The position numbers and the translations under genes were made by a program. DNA of 64,000 bases from QHCA01 sp003244095 (GTDB lineage Bacteria > Actinomycetota > Actinomycetes > Mycobacteriales > QHCA01), in contig JBBQNN010000003.1 in the NCBI GenBank assembly GCA_038329965.1, forward strand, positions 55,084 to 119,083, given 5' to 3'. How positions within the stretch are numbered: position 1 is the stretch's first letter; each line of letters opens with the position of its first letter. The notes beneath the pieces are model-generated. The model saw only the letters and a program-made list of their open reading frames with translations. It was not told the origin of the DNA and searched no databases. This document shows, piece after piece, positions 1 through 8,027 of the stretch.

Positions 1-462
1 CGACCCCATCGGGGTGAACACCGGGTAGTTCCATGGCCCTATCACCGCAACGACACCGTACGGCTGGTACTCGACCGTGGCGGCCTGGTTGGCCATGAGG
101 GCACCGGGGGAGACCCGGTGCGGCCCGAGGACCGGGCGGGCGTGCCTGGCAGCCCAGTGCAGGTGCTCGATGGCGCTCACGATCTCGAGGAAGGCGTCGG
201 AGACCGGCTTGCCGTTCTCCCGGTGGACCAGCTCGCTGAGTTGCTGGATGCGGCGGGCCATGATGCCCTTCCAGGCCAGCAGCCGCCGGCAGCGCTCGTC
301 CCAGCCCAGCTCCGCCCACCACTGCCCGGCGATCCGGGCGCGGTCGACCGTCTCCGCCACGTGCTTCGCGTCGTGCACCGGGAACCGCCCGGCGGGCTCG
401 CCGGTGGCCGGGTTGAGGGACTCGAACGTGTCCAGCGCGTCCAGATCCGGGTCGACTGACAT
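1..462 (-). CDS. Aldehyde dehydrogenase family protein, N-terminal part (cut by window edge)
   Basis: NAD(P)-dependent oxidation of an aldehyde to the acid is the family reaction. The ATG at 462-460 opens a frame that stays open to base 1, giving the first 154 residues of a protein usually near 500 aa. The start reads MSVDPDLDALDTFESLNPAT, and the last visible residues contain VVAVIGPWNYPV, the family's conserved cofactor-binding 'P-W-N-[YF]-P' segment. The catalytic Cys and Glu lie beyond the edge, so substrate class cannot be judged. It is divergent from the 3-hydroxyacyl-CoA dehydrogenase across about 92 bp, which suggests a shared control region. The family call is firm; the substrate is unknown. 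Confidence 0.9.
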   Translation of the reverse strand, partial: MSVDPDLDALDTFESLNPATGEPAGRFPVHDAKHVAETVDRARIAGQWWAELGWDERCRRLLAWKGIMARRIQQLSELVHRENGKPVSDAFLEIVSAIEHLHWAARHARPVLGPHRVSPGALMANQAATVEYQPYGVVAVIGPWNYPVFTPMGS

Positions 463-511
463 GCAGGGCCTCCCACGAGTGCGGTGCGCAGAGGTTACGC
501 CGCTGAGCAGC

Positions 512-539
512 TGCCGTACCAGAGGCATTGCCGTACCAG
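512..539. repeat. Direct repeat TGCCGTACCAG x2 in a divergent intergenic region
   Basis: An 11-nt direct repeat, TGCCGTACCAG, lies at 512-522 and 529-539, a 17-nt period, between the divergent aldehyde dehydrogenase and 3-hydroxyacyl-CoA dehydrogenase genes. The second copy runs almost to the likely start codon at 555. It could be a tandem operator or chance; no regulator gene lies next to it in the window. Confidence 0.35.
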
Positions 540-554
540 TGGGACACTGGGCCG

Positions 555-2336
555 ATGGGGCGTGAGTTCGCAAAAGTCGGCGTGATCGGCCTGGGCACCA
601 TGGGTGCCGGCATCACTGAGGTCCTGGCCCGGTCCGGGGTGACCGTGGTCGGTGTGGAGGTGTCCGACGAGGCGCTGGAACGCGGGCGGGGGCACATCGA
701 GCACTCCACGGCCCGCGCGGTCAAGCGGGGCAAGCTCAGTGAGGACGAGCAGCGCACGATCTTCGGCGCGATCACGTTCAGCACCAGCCTCACCGACGTC
801 AAGGACGCCGACCTCGTCATCGAGGCCGTCCCCGAGAAGCTGGCGCTCAAGCAGCGCGTACTGGCCGACCTCGACGCGCTGTGTCCCGCCGAGACGATCC
901 TCGCGACCAACACCTCGTCGCTGTCGGTGACCGAGATCGCCGTGGCGACGTCGCGGCCGTCCCGGGTCATCGGGATGCACTTCTTCAACCCGGCGCCGGT
1001 CATGAAGCTGATCGAGGTCATCGCCACGGTGGTCACCGACCCGCAGGTGGTCGTCGACATCGAGGGGCTGGTGCAGCGCATCGGCAAGGTCGACGTGACG
1101 GTCAGCGACAAGGCCGGCTTCATCGCCAACGCGCTGCTGTTCGGCTACCTCAACCACGCCGTGTCGATGTACGAGTCGCGCTACGCCACCCGCGAGGACA
1201 TCGACGCCGCCATGAAGTTCGGCTGCGGGCTGCCGATGGGCCCGCTGGCGCTCATGGACCTGATCGGCATCGACACCGCCTACGAGATCCTCGACACGAT
1301 GTACCGCCAGGGCCGCGACCGGCTGCACGCGCCGACCCCGCTGATCAAGCAGATGGCCTCCGCCGGGCTGCTCGGTCGCAAGGCAGGGCGCGGCTTCTAC
1401 ACCTACGAGCAGGCCGACTCACCCGTCGTCGTATCGGACCAGCGCGGTGACCCCGCCGGGCTGCGCGACGGCGTCGCGCGCCGGGTGACCTCGGTCGGCA
1501 TCGTGGGGTCGGGCACGATGGCCGCCGGCCTGGTGGAGGTCTTCGCCAAGGGCGGCTACGACGTCACCTTCGTGGCCCGCACCGCGGACAAAATCGCCGC
1601 CCTGCAGGCCACGGTCGCCCGATCGATGGACAAGGCGGTCCTGCGCAGCAAGCTGGCCGACGCCGCCCGCGACGCCGCGGCCGGCCGGAGCCACGGCACG
1701 ACGAGCCTGGACGACCTCGCCGGCTGCGACTTGGTCGTCGAGGCGGTGGTCGAGGACCTCGCGGTCAAGCAGGAGCTGTTCGCCGCATTGGATGAGGTCT
1801 GCCGAGATGGTGCCGTGCTGGCCAGCACCACGTCGTCGCTGCCGATCGTGGAGTGCGCCGCGGCCACCTCCCGCCCGCGCGATGTCGTCGGCATGCACTT
1901 CTTCAACCCGGCACCGGTGATGAAGCTGGTCGAGGTCGTCAGCACCGTCTCCACCGACGAGGCGGTCACCGAGACCACCCGCGCGCTGTGCGCCACGATC
2001 GGCAAGGTCGCGGTCTCGTGCGCCGACCGCGCCGGGTTCATCGTCAACGCGCTGCTGTTCCCGTACCTCAACGACGCCGTACGAATGCTCGAGGTGCACT
2101 ACGCCACCGCCGACGACATCGACGCCGCAATGAAGGTCGGCTGCGGGTATCCCATGGGCCCCTTCGAGCTGCTCGACGTGGTCGGGCTGGACGTCTCGCT
2201 GGCCATCCAGCGATCGCTCTACCTGGAGTTCCGTGAGCCGGGCTTCGCGCCGGCGCCGCTGCTCGAGCATCTCGTGACGGCCGGTTACCTCGGCCGCAAG
2301 ACCGGCCGCGGCTTTCGCGACTACTCCGGCTCGTGA
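555..2336 (+). CDS. Tandem two-domain 3-hydroxyacyl-CoA (3-hydroxybutyryl-CoA type) dehydrogenase
   Basis: Oxidises 3-hydroxyacyl-CoA to 3-ketoacyl-CoA with NAD in fatty-acid or C4-CoA metabolism. The protein (593 aa from the ATG at 555) is two complete copies of a ~290-aa dehydrogenase. Each has a Rossmann loop (GLGTMG near residues 12-17, GSGTMAAG near 318) and the family motif HFFNPAPVMKL (near 142 and again near 448), and each ends in the helical dimerisation domain with G[CY]G.PMGP. Usual bacterial enzymes such as FadB2 have one copy. An in-frame ATG at 528 would add nine residues with no similarity to the family, so 555 is preferred. The next gene overlaps its stop by 4 nt. Substrate length is not readable from sequence. 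Confidence 0.9.
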   Translation: MGREFAKVGVIGLGTMGAGITEVLARSGVTVVGVEVSDEALERGRGHIEHSTARAVKRGKLSEDEQRTIFGAITFSTSLTDVKDADLVIEAVPEKLALKQRVLADLDALCPAETILATNTSSLSVTEIAVATSRPSRVIGMHFFNPAPVMKLIEVIATVVTDPQVVVDIEGLVQRIGKVDVTVSDKAGFIANALLFGYLNHAVSMYESRYATREDIDAAMKFGCGLPMGPLALMDLIGIDTAYEILDTMYRQGRDRLHAPTPLIKQMASAGLLGRKAGRGFYTYEQADSPVVVSDQRGDPAGLRDGVARRVTSVGIVGSGTMAAGLVEVFAKGGYDVTFVARTADKIAALQATVARSMDKAVLRSKLADAARDAAAGRSHGTTSLDDLAGCDLVVEAVVEDLAVKQELFAALDEVCRDGAVLASTTSSLPIVECAAATSRPRDVVGMHFFNPAPVMKLVEVVSTVSTDEAVTETTRALCATIGKVAVSCADRAGFIVNALLFPYLNDAVRMLEVHYATADDIDAAMKVGCGYPMGPFELLDVVGLDVSLAIQRSLYLEFREPGFAPAPLLEHLVTAGYLGRKTGRGFRDYSGS

Positions 2337-2671
2337 GCCGGCGCGCCAACCGGCGGCGGCCGGTCGACTCGCCGCTGGACGTCGGATCGGCCCTGCGAGG
2401 GGTCGATCAGGTCGAGTCGGCGGCCGACGGCGACTGGATCGTGCGGCCGATCGCCGCGGCCGCCGCGACCAAGGACTATCGCTGCCCCGGCTGTGACCAC
2501 GAGATCTACCCGGCCACGCCGCACCTGGTCGCCTGGCGGGTGGACGGTATCGCGGCGAGCGGGGGCGGTGGCCCGGACGAGCGGCGGCACTGGCACAAGC
2601 CGTGCTGGGCCGCCCGCGGCCGCCGGGGTGTCACGGTGCAGCGCTCACGCAACGCGCCAAGGCACGGCTGA
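2333..2671 (+). CDS. Conserved small protein with Cys/His (zinc-ribbon-like) motif
   Basis: A 112-aa protein starting with a GTG that overlaps the upstream TGA (GTGA), so it is probably translationally coupled to the dehydrogenase. The middle holds C-P-G-C-D-H-E and, about 40 residues on, R-R-H-W-H-K-P-C-W, a spacing consistent with binding one metal ion. Such proteins recur in actinobacteria, where I recall them annotated as hypothetical or 'ATP/GTP-binding' without experimental support. The role is unknown. The hydrolase start follows 4 nt after its stop, so the three genes form a tight operon. Confidence 0.7.
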   Translation: MSRRANRRRPVDSPLDVGSALRGVDQVESAADGDWIVRPIAAAAATKDYRCPGCDHEIYPATPHLVAWRVDGIAASGGGGPDERRHWHKPCWAARGRRGVTVQRSRNAPRHG

Positions 2672-2675
2672 GCGG

Positions 2676-3398
2676 GTGAGCGATGTTCGCGGCACCACCG
2701 TGCTTCCGGCGCGGCGGGAGCCGATCACACTGCACACCGCCGACGGGTTGCGCCTGGTCGGCGAGTTGGCCCGACCGCTCGACCGGCCGCCCGTGGCGAC
2801 GCTGATCTGCCTGCACCCGCTGCCCACCCAGGGCGGGATGATGGACAGCCACCTGCTGCGCAAGGCGGCGTTCCGGCTCCCGGCGCTGGCGGGCCTCGCG
2901 GTGCTCCGCTTCAACACCCGTGGTGCGTCCTCCGCGCACGGCCGCAGCGAGGGGGGTTTCGGCGACGGGGTGAGTGAGCGCTACGACGTGGCCGCGGCAC
3001 TGGAGTATGCCGACTTCACCGACCTGCCCAGTCCATGGCTGGTCGGCTGGTCCTTCGGGACCGACCTGGCCCTGCAGCACGGCTGCGACCCGACGGTGGT
3101 CGGGGCCGTCCTGATCTCTCCACCCCTGCGTACGTCGACCGACGCCGACCTCGACCGGTGGGCAGCCTCCGGCAAGCCGGTCGTTTGCATCGTGCCGGAG
3201 TTCGACGACTACCTGCGGCCGGCCGAGGCCCGCCGGCGATTCGCCCGGATCCCGCAGGCCGAGGTGGTGGCGATCGCGGACGGCAAGCACCTGCTGGTCG
3301 GGCACACCGACGAGGTGCTCGACGAGGTGGTCCGGCCGATCGTGCCCGGTGCCTATCCCTTACCGCGGCAGTTCGCCGGGGGTGCGCTGCCGATCTGA
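2676..3398 (+). CDS. Alpha/beta hydrolase of the small dienelactone-hydrolase/KANL3-Tex30-like type
   Basis: A 240-aa predicted cytoplasmic serine hydrolase. The nucleophile elbow is G-W-S-F-G, the probable acid Asp lies in E-F-D-D-Y, and the His is in D-G-K-H-L-L. An early L-H-P-L-P segment supplies the oxyanion region, and the L-R-F-N-T-R-G strand is typical of this subgroup. The GTG at 2676 is preferred because it is the first start after the upstream stop and gives the normal family length; starts further upstream would read through the preceding gene in another frame. The substrate is unknown, possibly an ester or thioester given the neighbours. Confidence 0.8.
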   Translation: MSDVRGTTVLPARREPITLHTADGLRLVGELARPLDRPPVATLICLHPLPTQGGMMDSHLLRKAAFRLPALAGLAVLRFNTRGASSAHGRSEGGFGDGVSERYDVAAALEYADFTDLPSPWLVGWSFGTDLALQHGCDPTVVGAVLISPPLRTSTDADLDRWAASGKPVVCIVPEFDDYLRPAEARRRFARIPQAEVVAIADGKHLLVGHTDEVLDEVVRPIVPGAYPLPRQFAGGALPI

Positions 3399-3428
3399 CA
3401 GCGGGGGCGACCTGACAGGATGCCCGGC

Positions 3429-4190
3429 ATGACCTCACTTTTCGACCTGACCGGCAAGGCGGCGCTCGTCACCGGTGGCTCCCGCGGTATCGGGCGGTCC
3501 ATCGCCCTCGCCCTGGCCGCCGCCGGCGCCCAGGTGGCCATCAACGGCCGCGATGCCACCACGCTGGAGGCCGTCCGCGACGAGATCGAGTCGGCCGGTG
3601 GCAGCGCGCTGGTCCTGCCGGGCGACGTCACCGACCGCGACGCCGTCCGGGCTGTGGTCGGCGCCGCCCTGGAAACCATCGGCCAGCTCGACATCGTCGT
3701 GAACAATGCAGGGGGGACCGCCTTTATGGTGCCCTTCGCCGACCTGCGTTTCGAGGGCTGGGGCAAGGTTATGCGCCTCAACGTCGACTCGGTGGTGCAT
3801 GTCTGCCAGGCGGTCGCGCCGCACCTGCTCGAGCGGGGGTCCGGCTCGGTCATCAACGTCGCCTCGGTGGGTGCCCTGGCCGGCACTCCGGCCCTGACGC
3901 CCTACGGAGCGTCCAAGGCCGCGGTACTGTCGCTGACCCGCAGCCTGGCCAAGGAGTGGGGGCAGGCCGGCATCCGCGTCAACGCCCTCTGTCCCGGATG
4001 GACGGCGACCGATCTCAACCGCAGCATGTGGGAGGACGAGCGGACCTCCCGCGCGATGACGGCGAACATCCCGATGGGGCGGTGGGCCAAGGCGGAGGAG
4101 ATGGGCGGGGCAGCGGTGTTCCTGGCCAGCGACGCGTCGTCCTACGTCACCGGCCAGGCGATCGTCGTCGACGGCGGCCTGACTGCATGA
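3429..4190 (+). CDS. Short-chain dehydrogenase/reductase (FabG-like)
   Basis: A 253-aa classical SDR, a NAD(P)(H)-dependent alcohol/ketone oxidoreductase. It has the cofactor motif TGGSRGIG near residue 14, NNAGG near residue 90, the active-site Y-x-x-x-K in PYGASKAAV, and a typical end with the S-S-Y-V-T-G-Q segment. The ATG at 3429 is preferred over 3420 because AGGA sits about 8 nt before it. It stands 30 bp after the hydrolase, on the same strand. Its reaction may be on a 3-ketoacyl, a sugar or a polyol, which SDR sequence alone does not settle. Confidence 0.88.
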   Translation: MTSLFDLTGKAALVTGGSRGIGRSIALALAAAGAQVAINGRDATTLEAVRDEIESAGGSALVLPGDVTDRDAVRAVVGAALETIGQLDIVVNNAGGTAFMVPFADLRFEGWGKVMRLNVDSVVHVCQAVAPHLLERGSGSVINVASVGALAGTPALTPYGASKAAVLSLTRSLAKEWGQAGIRVNALCPGWTATDLNRSMWEDERTSRAMTANIPMGRWAKAEEMGGAAVFLASDASSYVTGQAIVVDGGLTA

Positions 4191-4206
4191 CCGCTCTGCT
4201 GGACCG

Positions 4207-4229
4207 GCATCGAGGAGCGGAGCGAGATG
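4207..4229. repeat. Decayed copy of the dispersed 37-nt intergenic repeat
   Basis: The bases GCATCGAGGAGCGGAGCGAG, followed by ATG, resemble the reverse complement of the repeat at 9859-9895 and 40028-40064 with about 10 bases lost from its middle. It lies in the 43-bp gap between the convergent SDR and AI-2E permease genes. The match is short, so common origin is likely but not certain. Confidence 0.4.
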
Positions 4230-4233
4230 GCGT

Positions 4234-5511
4234 TCAGGCGGCGTCCTGGCGTGGAATGACGACTTCCTTCATCAGCAGTTGCACGGCGGCACAGATCGGG
4301 ATGGCCAGCAGGGCGCCGACGATGCCCAACAGGCTGCCGCCGATGAGTACGGCCACGATGGCCGCCGCGGGTGAGACGTCGACCGATCGCTTCATCATCC
4401 GCGGGTAGATCACGTAGTTCTCGACCTGCTGGTAGACGATGTAGAAGACCAGCGTCGCGACCCCGACCGGCCAGGAGACGAAGAACGCCACGATTGTCAC
4501 CATGACGGCGCCGATGGTGGCGCCGACCAGGGGGATCAGGTCGGTGACGGCGACGACCAACGCCAGGGCCAGCGGGTAGGGGACGCCCAGCGCCGCGGCC
4601 CAGATCAGCGTGGCCGCACCGGCGATGAACGCGATGCCCAGCGCGCCGGCGACGTAGCCGCCGACACCGTTGAGGATCTCGTCGCCGATCAGGGCCGCCC
4701 GGGCCCGTCGCGAACGCGGCACCAGCCGATAACCACCGTCCTTGATCCGATCGAAGGCGCTCACGAAGTAGAGCGTCAGGATGAGGACGGTGAGGGTGTT
4801 GAAGACGCCGCTGAGGACCACCTTGCCGACCCCGAGCACGCCACCGGCGGCCTTCGTACCGATGGAGCTGACCCCGTCGGTCGCGTGCTGCACGATGTGG
4901 AAGCGCTTGTCGAGGGAGTGGAAGGTCCCGTTGCTGCGCAGGTTGGTGAGGTAGTCGGGAGCATTGTCGATCAGGCCGCCGACCTGATTGACGATCGGCG
5001 GCACGATCGCGACACCTACCCCGACGAAGAAACTGATCACGAGCAGGAAGACCAGTGCCACGGCCATGCCGCGCCTGAGGCCGAGTCGCTCGAGCCGGGA
5101 CACCGTGGGGTGCAGCCCGATTGCCAGGAAGGCCGCGATCACGATCAGGATGAGCACCGAGGCGACCGTGACGATGGAGCTGTAGAGGACATAGGCCAAG
5201 ATGGCGCCCAGTGCGAAGGTGAACCCGAGCACGAACGGCGAGCGACGCAGTGGCCGGCCGAGGGTGCCGAGCGGGTTGCCGTCGTCGACACCCGCCTCGT
5301 GTTGCCGGACGGACTCGTCGATCAGCGGATCGAGCTCGGCCTCGATCTGCTCGGCCCACTCCTCGGCGATCTCGGCCTCTTCGGCGAACTGCTCAGCCGC
5401 CTCGGCGGAGTCCTGAGCGGCCTCGGCGGCCGCGGTGGCCGTGACGCTTGCGGCCTCCGCCCGGCCGGCCGCATCCGCAGCCCGCTGGTCCTCGCCGCCG
5501 CCCTGGCTCAT
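4234..5511 (-). CDS. AI-2E family (PerM/YdiK-type) membrane permease
   Basis: A 425-aa inner-membrane protein. The first ~85 residues are an Ala/Glu-rich charged, probably coiled-coil extension. After it come paired hydrophobic segments (about residues 95-140 and 155-185), a large soluble loop, then four to five helices ending near residue 420, the usual eight-helix AI-2E/UPF0118 layout. The family exports small molecules or sodium in some members; calling it an autoinducer transporter would be unsafe. The acidic N-terminal extension is longer than in typical members. It is convergent with the SDR, with 43 bp between stops. Confidence 0.85.
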   Translation of the reverse strand: MSQGGGEDQRAADAAGRAEAASVTATAAAEAAQDSAEAAEQFAEEAEIAEEWAEQIEAELDPLIDESVRQHEAGVDDGNPLGTLGRPLRRSPFVLGFTFALGAILAYVLYSSIVTVASVLILIVIAAFLAIGLHPTVSRLERLGLRRGMAVALVFLLVISFFVGVGVAIVPPIVNQVGGLIDNAPDYLTNLRSNGTFHSLDKRFHIVQHATDGVSSIGTKAAGGVLGVGKVVLSGVFNTLTVLILTLYFVSAFDRIKDGGYRLVPRSRRARAALIGDEILNGVGGYVAGALGIAFIAGAATLIWAAALGVPYPLALALVVAVTDLIPLVGATIGAVMVTIVAFFVSWPVGVATLVFYIVYQQVENYVIYPRMMKRSVDVSPAAAIVAVLIGGSLLGIVGALLAIPICAAVQLLMKEVVIPRQDAA

Positions 5512-5558
5512 CGTCCTCCTCGGCTGCGATCGGACTCTTCCGTGCCTGCCCGATCGCG

Positions 5559-6614
5559 TCAGAGCCGGCGGGTTGACCCCTGTGGTGCAGTGGAGGGGGG
5601 CCGCCGCAGCTTCAGGGTCGGTCCGTCCGGCCGGTCGGCGGTCTCGCGGGTGGGTGTGTCACGCGGAGCGGCGCTGTCCGCGCTCTCGTCGGCGGGTACC
5701 TCGGCGACCGGCACGGCGGCCTCCACAACGGCTGGGCCGGCTGCCTCGGCGGATGCCTGCGAAGTAGCCCGGGCTGGTCCGTGCAGGGTGGGCTGGACGG
5801 GCGTGGGTGGCGCTGCCTGGGCCGCGGGCGCCGACTGTGCGGCCCGCGCCGGCTCCTCGGGGAGGTCGTCCTCGTCGTCGGTTTCGGGCAGTAGCCCGAT
5901 CACCTCACGCAGCGCCTTGAGCTGCCGGGTGATGTCGGTGCGCCGGCGGATCAGGGCTGCGATCTCCTTGTCGCGCGCCGTGTGCTCCTCGTCGGCGGTC
6001 GCCTGACCGGCCGTCACGATGCGCTCTGCCTCGACCCTGGCCTCGGCGAGCAGCCTCTCCGCCTCGCTGCGGGTGGTCTGGATGTGGGTGGTGCCCTGCT
6101 GCTCTGCCTCCTGGCGCAGTCGCTCGATCTCCGCGGAGGCCTCGCCGATGATCCGGCCGGCCTCCATCTTGGCCTCGGCCGTGCGCTGCTCGATGACAGC
6201 CTCGGCGTCGGCCGCCTTGCGCTCGGCATCGCCGAGGATGGTCTCGGCCTCGGTGCGGACACCTGCCACGTCGCGTTCGGCCTCCGAGCGCAGGCGAGCG
6301 GACTCCTCCTCGGCAATCCGCAGGAACTGCTCGGCCTTGGCGCCAAGACCGGCGTAGGTCGGCTGCTCGGCCTCCACCAGCCGATCGCGCTCGGCCTGCA
6401 ACTCCCGCTGCAGCTCGGTCAGGCGTTGCTCCATCGCCCTGGCATGCGACACCGCCGCGGCACGGTCGGCTTGCGTGATCGCGAGGTCGCGCTCGATCCG
6501 ATCGAGATACTCGTCGACCTGGCGGCGGTCATATCCGCGCAGCGCGACGTCGAATGTGGGCAGGGCTGCCGGCTCGGTCACCGGAAGCAGGCCCGGTGCG
6601 ATATCACGTTCCAT
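5559..6614 (-). CDS. DivIVA-domain coiled-coil protein (shorter paralogue)
   Basis: A 351-aa cytoplasmic protein. Residues ~20-45 form a DivIVA-type N-terminal domain (FDVALRGYDRRQVDEYLDRI), followed by ~200 residues of Ala/Glu/Arg-rich coiled coil, then a Pro/Ala-rich tail. In actinobacteria DivIVA-type proteins organise polar growth and the cytoskeleton. It shares with the upstream neighbour both the DivIVA segment and two further blocks (P-T-Y-A-G-L-G-A-K-A-E-Q-F-L-R and a closing R-Q-L-K-A-L-R-E), so the two are paralogues. Its ATG follows the neighbour's stop by 31 bp, suggesting cotranscription. It is probably not the essential Wag31/DivIVA, which normally lies near ftsZ and sepF. Confidence 0.82.
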   Translation of the reverse strand: MERDIAPGLLPVTEPAALPTFDVALRGYDRRQVDEYLDRIERDLAITQADRAAAVSHARAMEQRLTELQRELQAERDRLVEAEQPTYAGLGAKAEQFLRIAEEESARLRSEAERDVAGVRTEAETILGDAERKAADAEAVIEQRTAEAKMEAGRIIGEASAEIERLRQEAEQQGTTHIQTTRSEAERLLAEARVEAERIVTAGQATADEEHTARDKEIAALIRRRTDITRQLKALREVIGLLPETDDEDDLPEEPARAAQSAPAAQAAPPTPVQPTLHGPARATSQASAEAAGPAVVEAAVPVAEVPADESADSAAPRDTPTRETADRPDGPTLKLRRPPSTAPQGSTRRL

Positions 6615-6645
6615 GGCGCCATGGTGGCAGACCCGCCGAACGGCA

Positions 6646-7992
6646 CTAGCGTTGGGCGTTGTTGGACTCGCTGGTCGGCCGAGGTGTGGGCTTGACCTGC
6701 GGCGGCCCCTGTGCGCCGCCCGGGCGGGCCGGGGGGGTGCCTGGTTCGACCGCCTCGACCGCCTCGACGGCATGTGCGGCCTCGTCGAGCTTGTCCGGTG
6801 CCGCGGCACCGGGGGTGGCCAGGGAGATGAGCAGCTCGCGTAGCTGACCCAGCTGGGCGGTGATGCTGTCGCGCTGGCGGGTCAGGTCGTCGACCTGGCG
6901 TTGCGCCGATGTGCGGGTGAGCTCGGCGTCGGCCCGTGCGTCGGCCACCAACTTCTCGGCCTCGTGCCGGGCGTCGGCGCGCAACTGGGTCACCTCGGAC
7001 TTGGTCTTCTCCAGGCGGGCTCGCGTCTGCTCGTCGATCTCACGCTGCCGGTGGTCGGCGATGCGGTTGACCTCCGCCGCGCGTGCCTCCGCCGCCTTGG
7101 CACGGTGCTCGGACTCCATCACCAGCTTCTGTGTGGTGGCCAGCGCCTTGGCGTGCCGCTCGGCCTCGCGCCGTTCGATCTCCTCGCGGCGCTCGGCGAG
7201 GGCCAGCTCGAAGTCCTCCTCGGCCTTGGTACGGCGGGCGTTGGCCTCGCCCAGTGCCTGCTCCGCGGCGGCCCGCATCGAGTCGGCGTCGCGCTTGGCC
7301 TGCACCCGCAGCTCGTCGGTCTCCCGCTTGGCGGCCGTCCGCAGCTGGGTGACCTCGCGCTCGGTGCGGGCCCGCAGTGAGGCGACGTCGCGCTCGATCG
7401 TCGAGCGCAGCTGGGCGACCTCGTGGTCGGTGGTGGTGCGCAGCTGTGTGGTCTCGCGGACGGTACGCGAGCGCAGGTCGTCGGTCTCGGCCTTGGCGCG
7501 GGTGCGCAGGTCGGCCAGCTCCTTGTCGATGCCGCCGCGTACCGCGGCGGCCTCCTTCTCGGCCGCCGAGATGATCTCGGTGGCGTGTGCCTCGGCCGCC
7601 AGCCGGGCCTCGCGCACCTCCATGCGGGCGACGCCGCGCAACTGTTCGGCGTCTGCCTCGGCCTTGGCCTGCGCCTCGGCTGCCTGCTCCTCGGCCAGCC
7701 GTAGGATCTGCTCGACCCGCGCGCCCATGCCGGTCAACGTCGGCTTGTCATTCTCCTCCAGCCGCTGCTCGGCCTCGGCGATGCGCTTGCGCAGCGCTCC
7801 GAGCTCGCGCTCCAGAGTGCCCGCCCGCCGGTCGGCCGCTTCACGGGCCTGCACCTCCGCCTGCAGATCGGAAGCGATCTGCTCGAGATGCTGGTCGACC
7901 TGTTGGCGGTCGTAACCACGCATCACGATGGTGAAACCGGTCGGCGCGTGGCGAGCGTCGAAGAACTCACGAGTCTCGGTTTTGTCAGGCAT
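6646..7992 (-). CDS. DivIVA-domain protein with nine hendecad repeats (long coiled coil)
   Basis: A 448-aa protein. The DivIVA-type N-terminus is at ~18-40 (FTIVMRGYDRQQVDQHLEQI), followed by coiled coil to ~400 and a low-complexity Pro-rich tail. Residues 146-244 are nine uninterrupted 11-residue repeats such as RETTQLRTTTD, HEVAQLRSTIE and REVTQLRTAAK (pattern [KRH]-E/D-x-x-x-L-R-x4). That is a hendecad register, implying a nearly straight or right-handed coiled coil. The streptomycete polar proteins Scy and FilP also have non-heptad coiled coils. The start at 7992 is preferred over 8001 because AGGA precedes it by ~8 nt. The upstream gap is AT-richer than its surroundings and could hold a promoter. 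Confidence 0.83.
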   Translation of the reverse strand: MPDKTETREFFDARHAPTGFTIVMRGYDRQQVDQHLEQIASDLQAEVQAREAADRRAGTLERELGALRKRIAEAEQRLEENDKPTLTGMGARVEQILRLAEEQAAEAQAKAEADAEQLRGVARMEVREARLAAEAHATEIISAAEKEAAAVRGGIDKELADLRTRAKAETDDLRSRTVRETTQLRTTTDHEVAQLRSTIERDVASLRARTEREVTQLRTAAKRETDELRVQAKRDADSMRAAAEQALGEANARRTKAEEDFELALAERREEIERREAERHAKALATTQKLVMESEHRAKAAEARAAEVNRIADHRQREIDEQTRARLEKTKSEVTQLRADARHEAEKLVADARADAELTRTSAQRQVDDLTRQRDSITAQLGQLRELLISLATPGAAAPDKLDEAAHAVEAVEAVEPGTPPARPGGAQGPPQVKPTPRPTSESNNAQR

Positions 7993-8027
7993 GCCGCACA
8001 TCCTGGCAGATAATCAACAAGGTGTAT

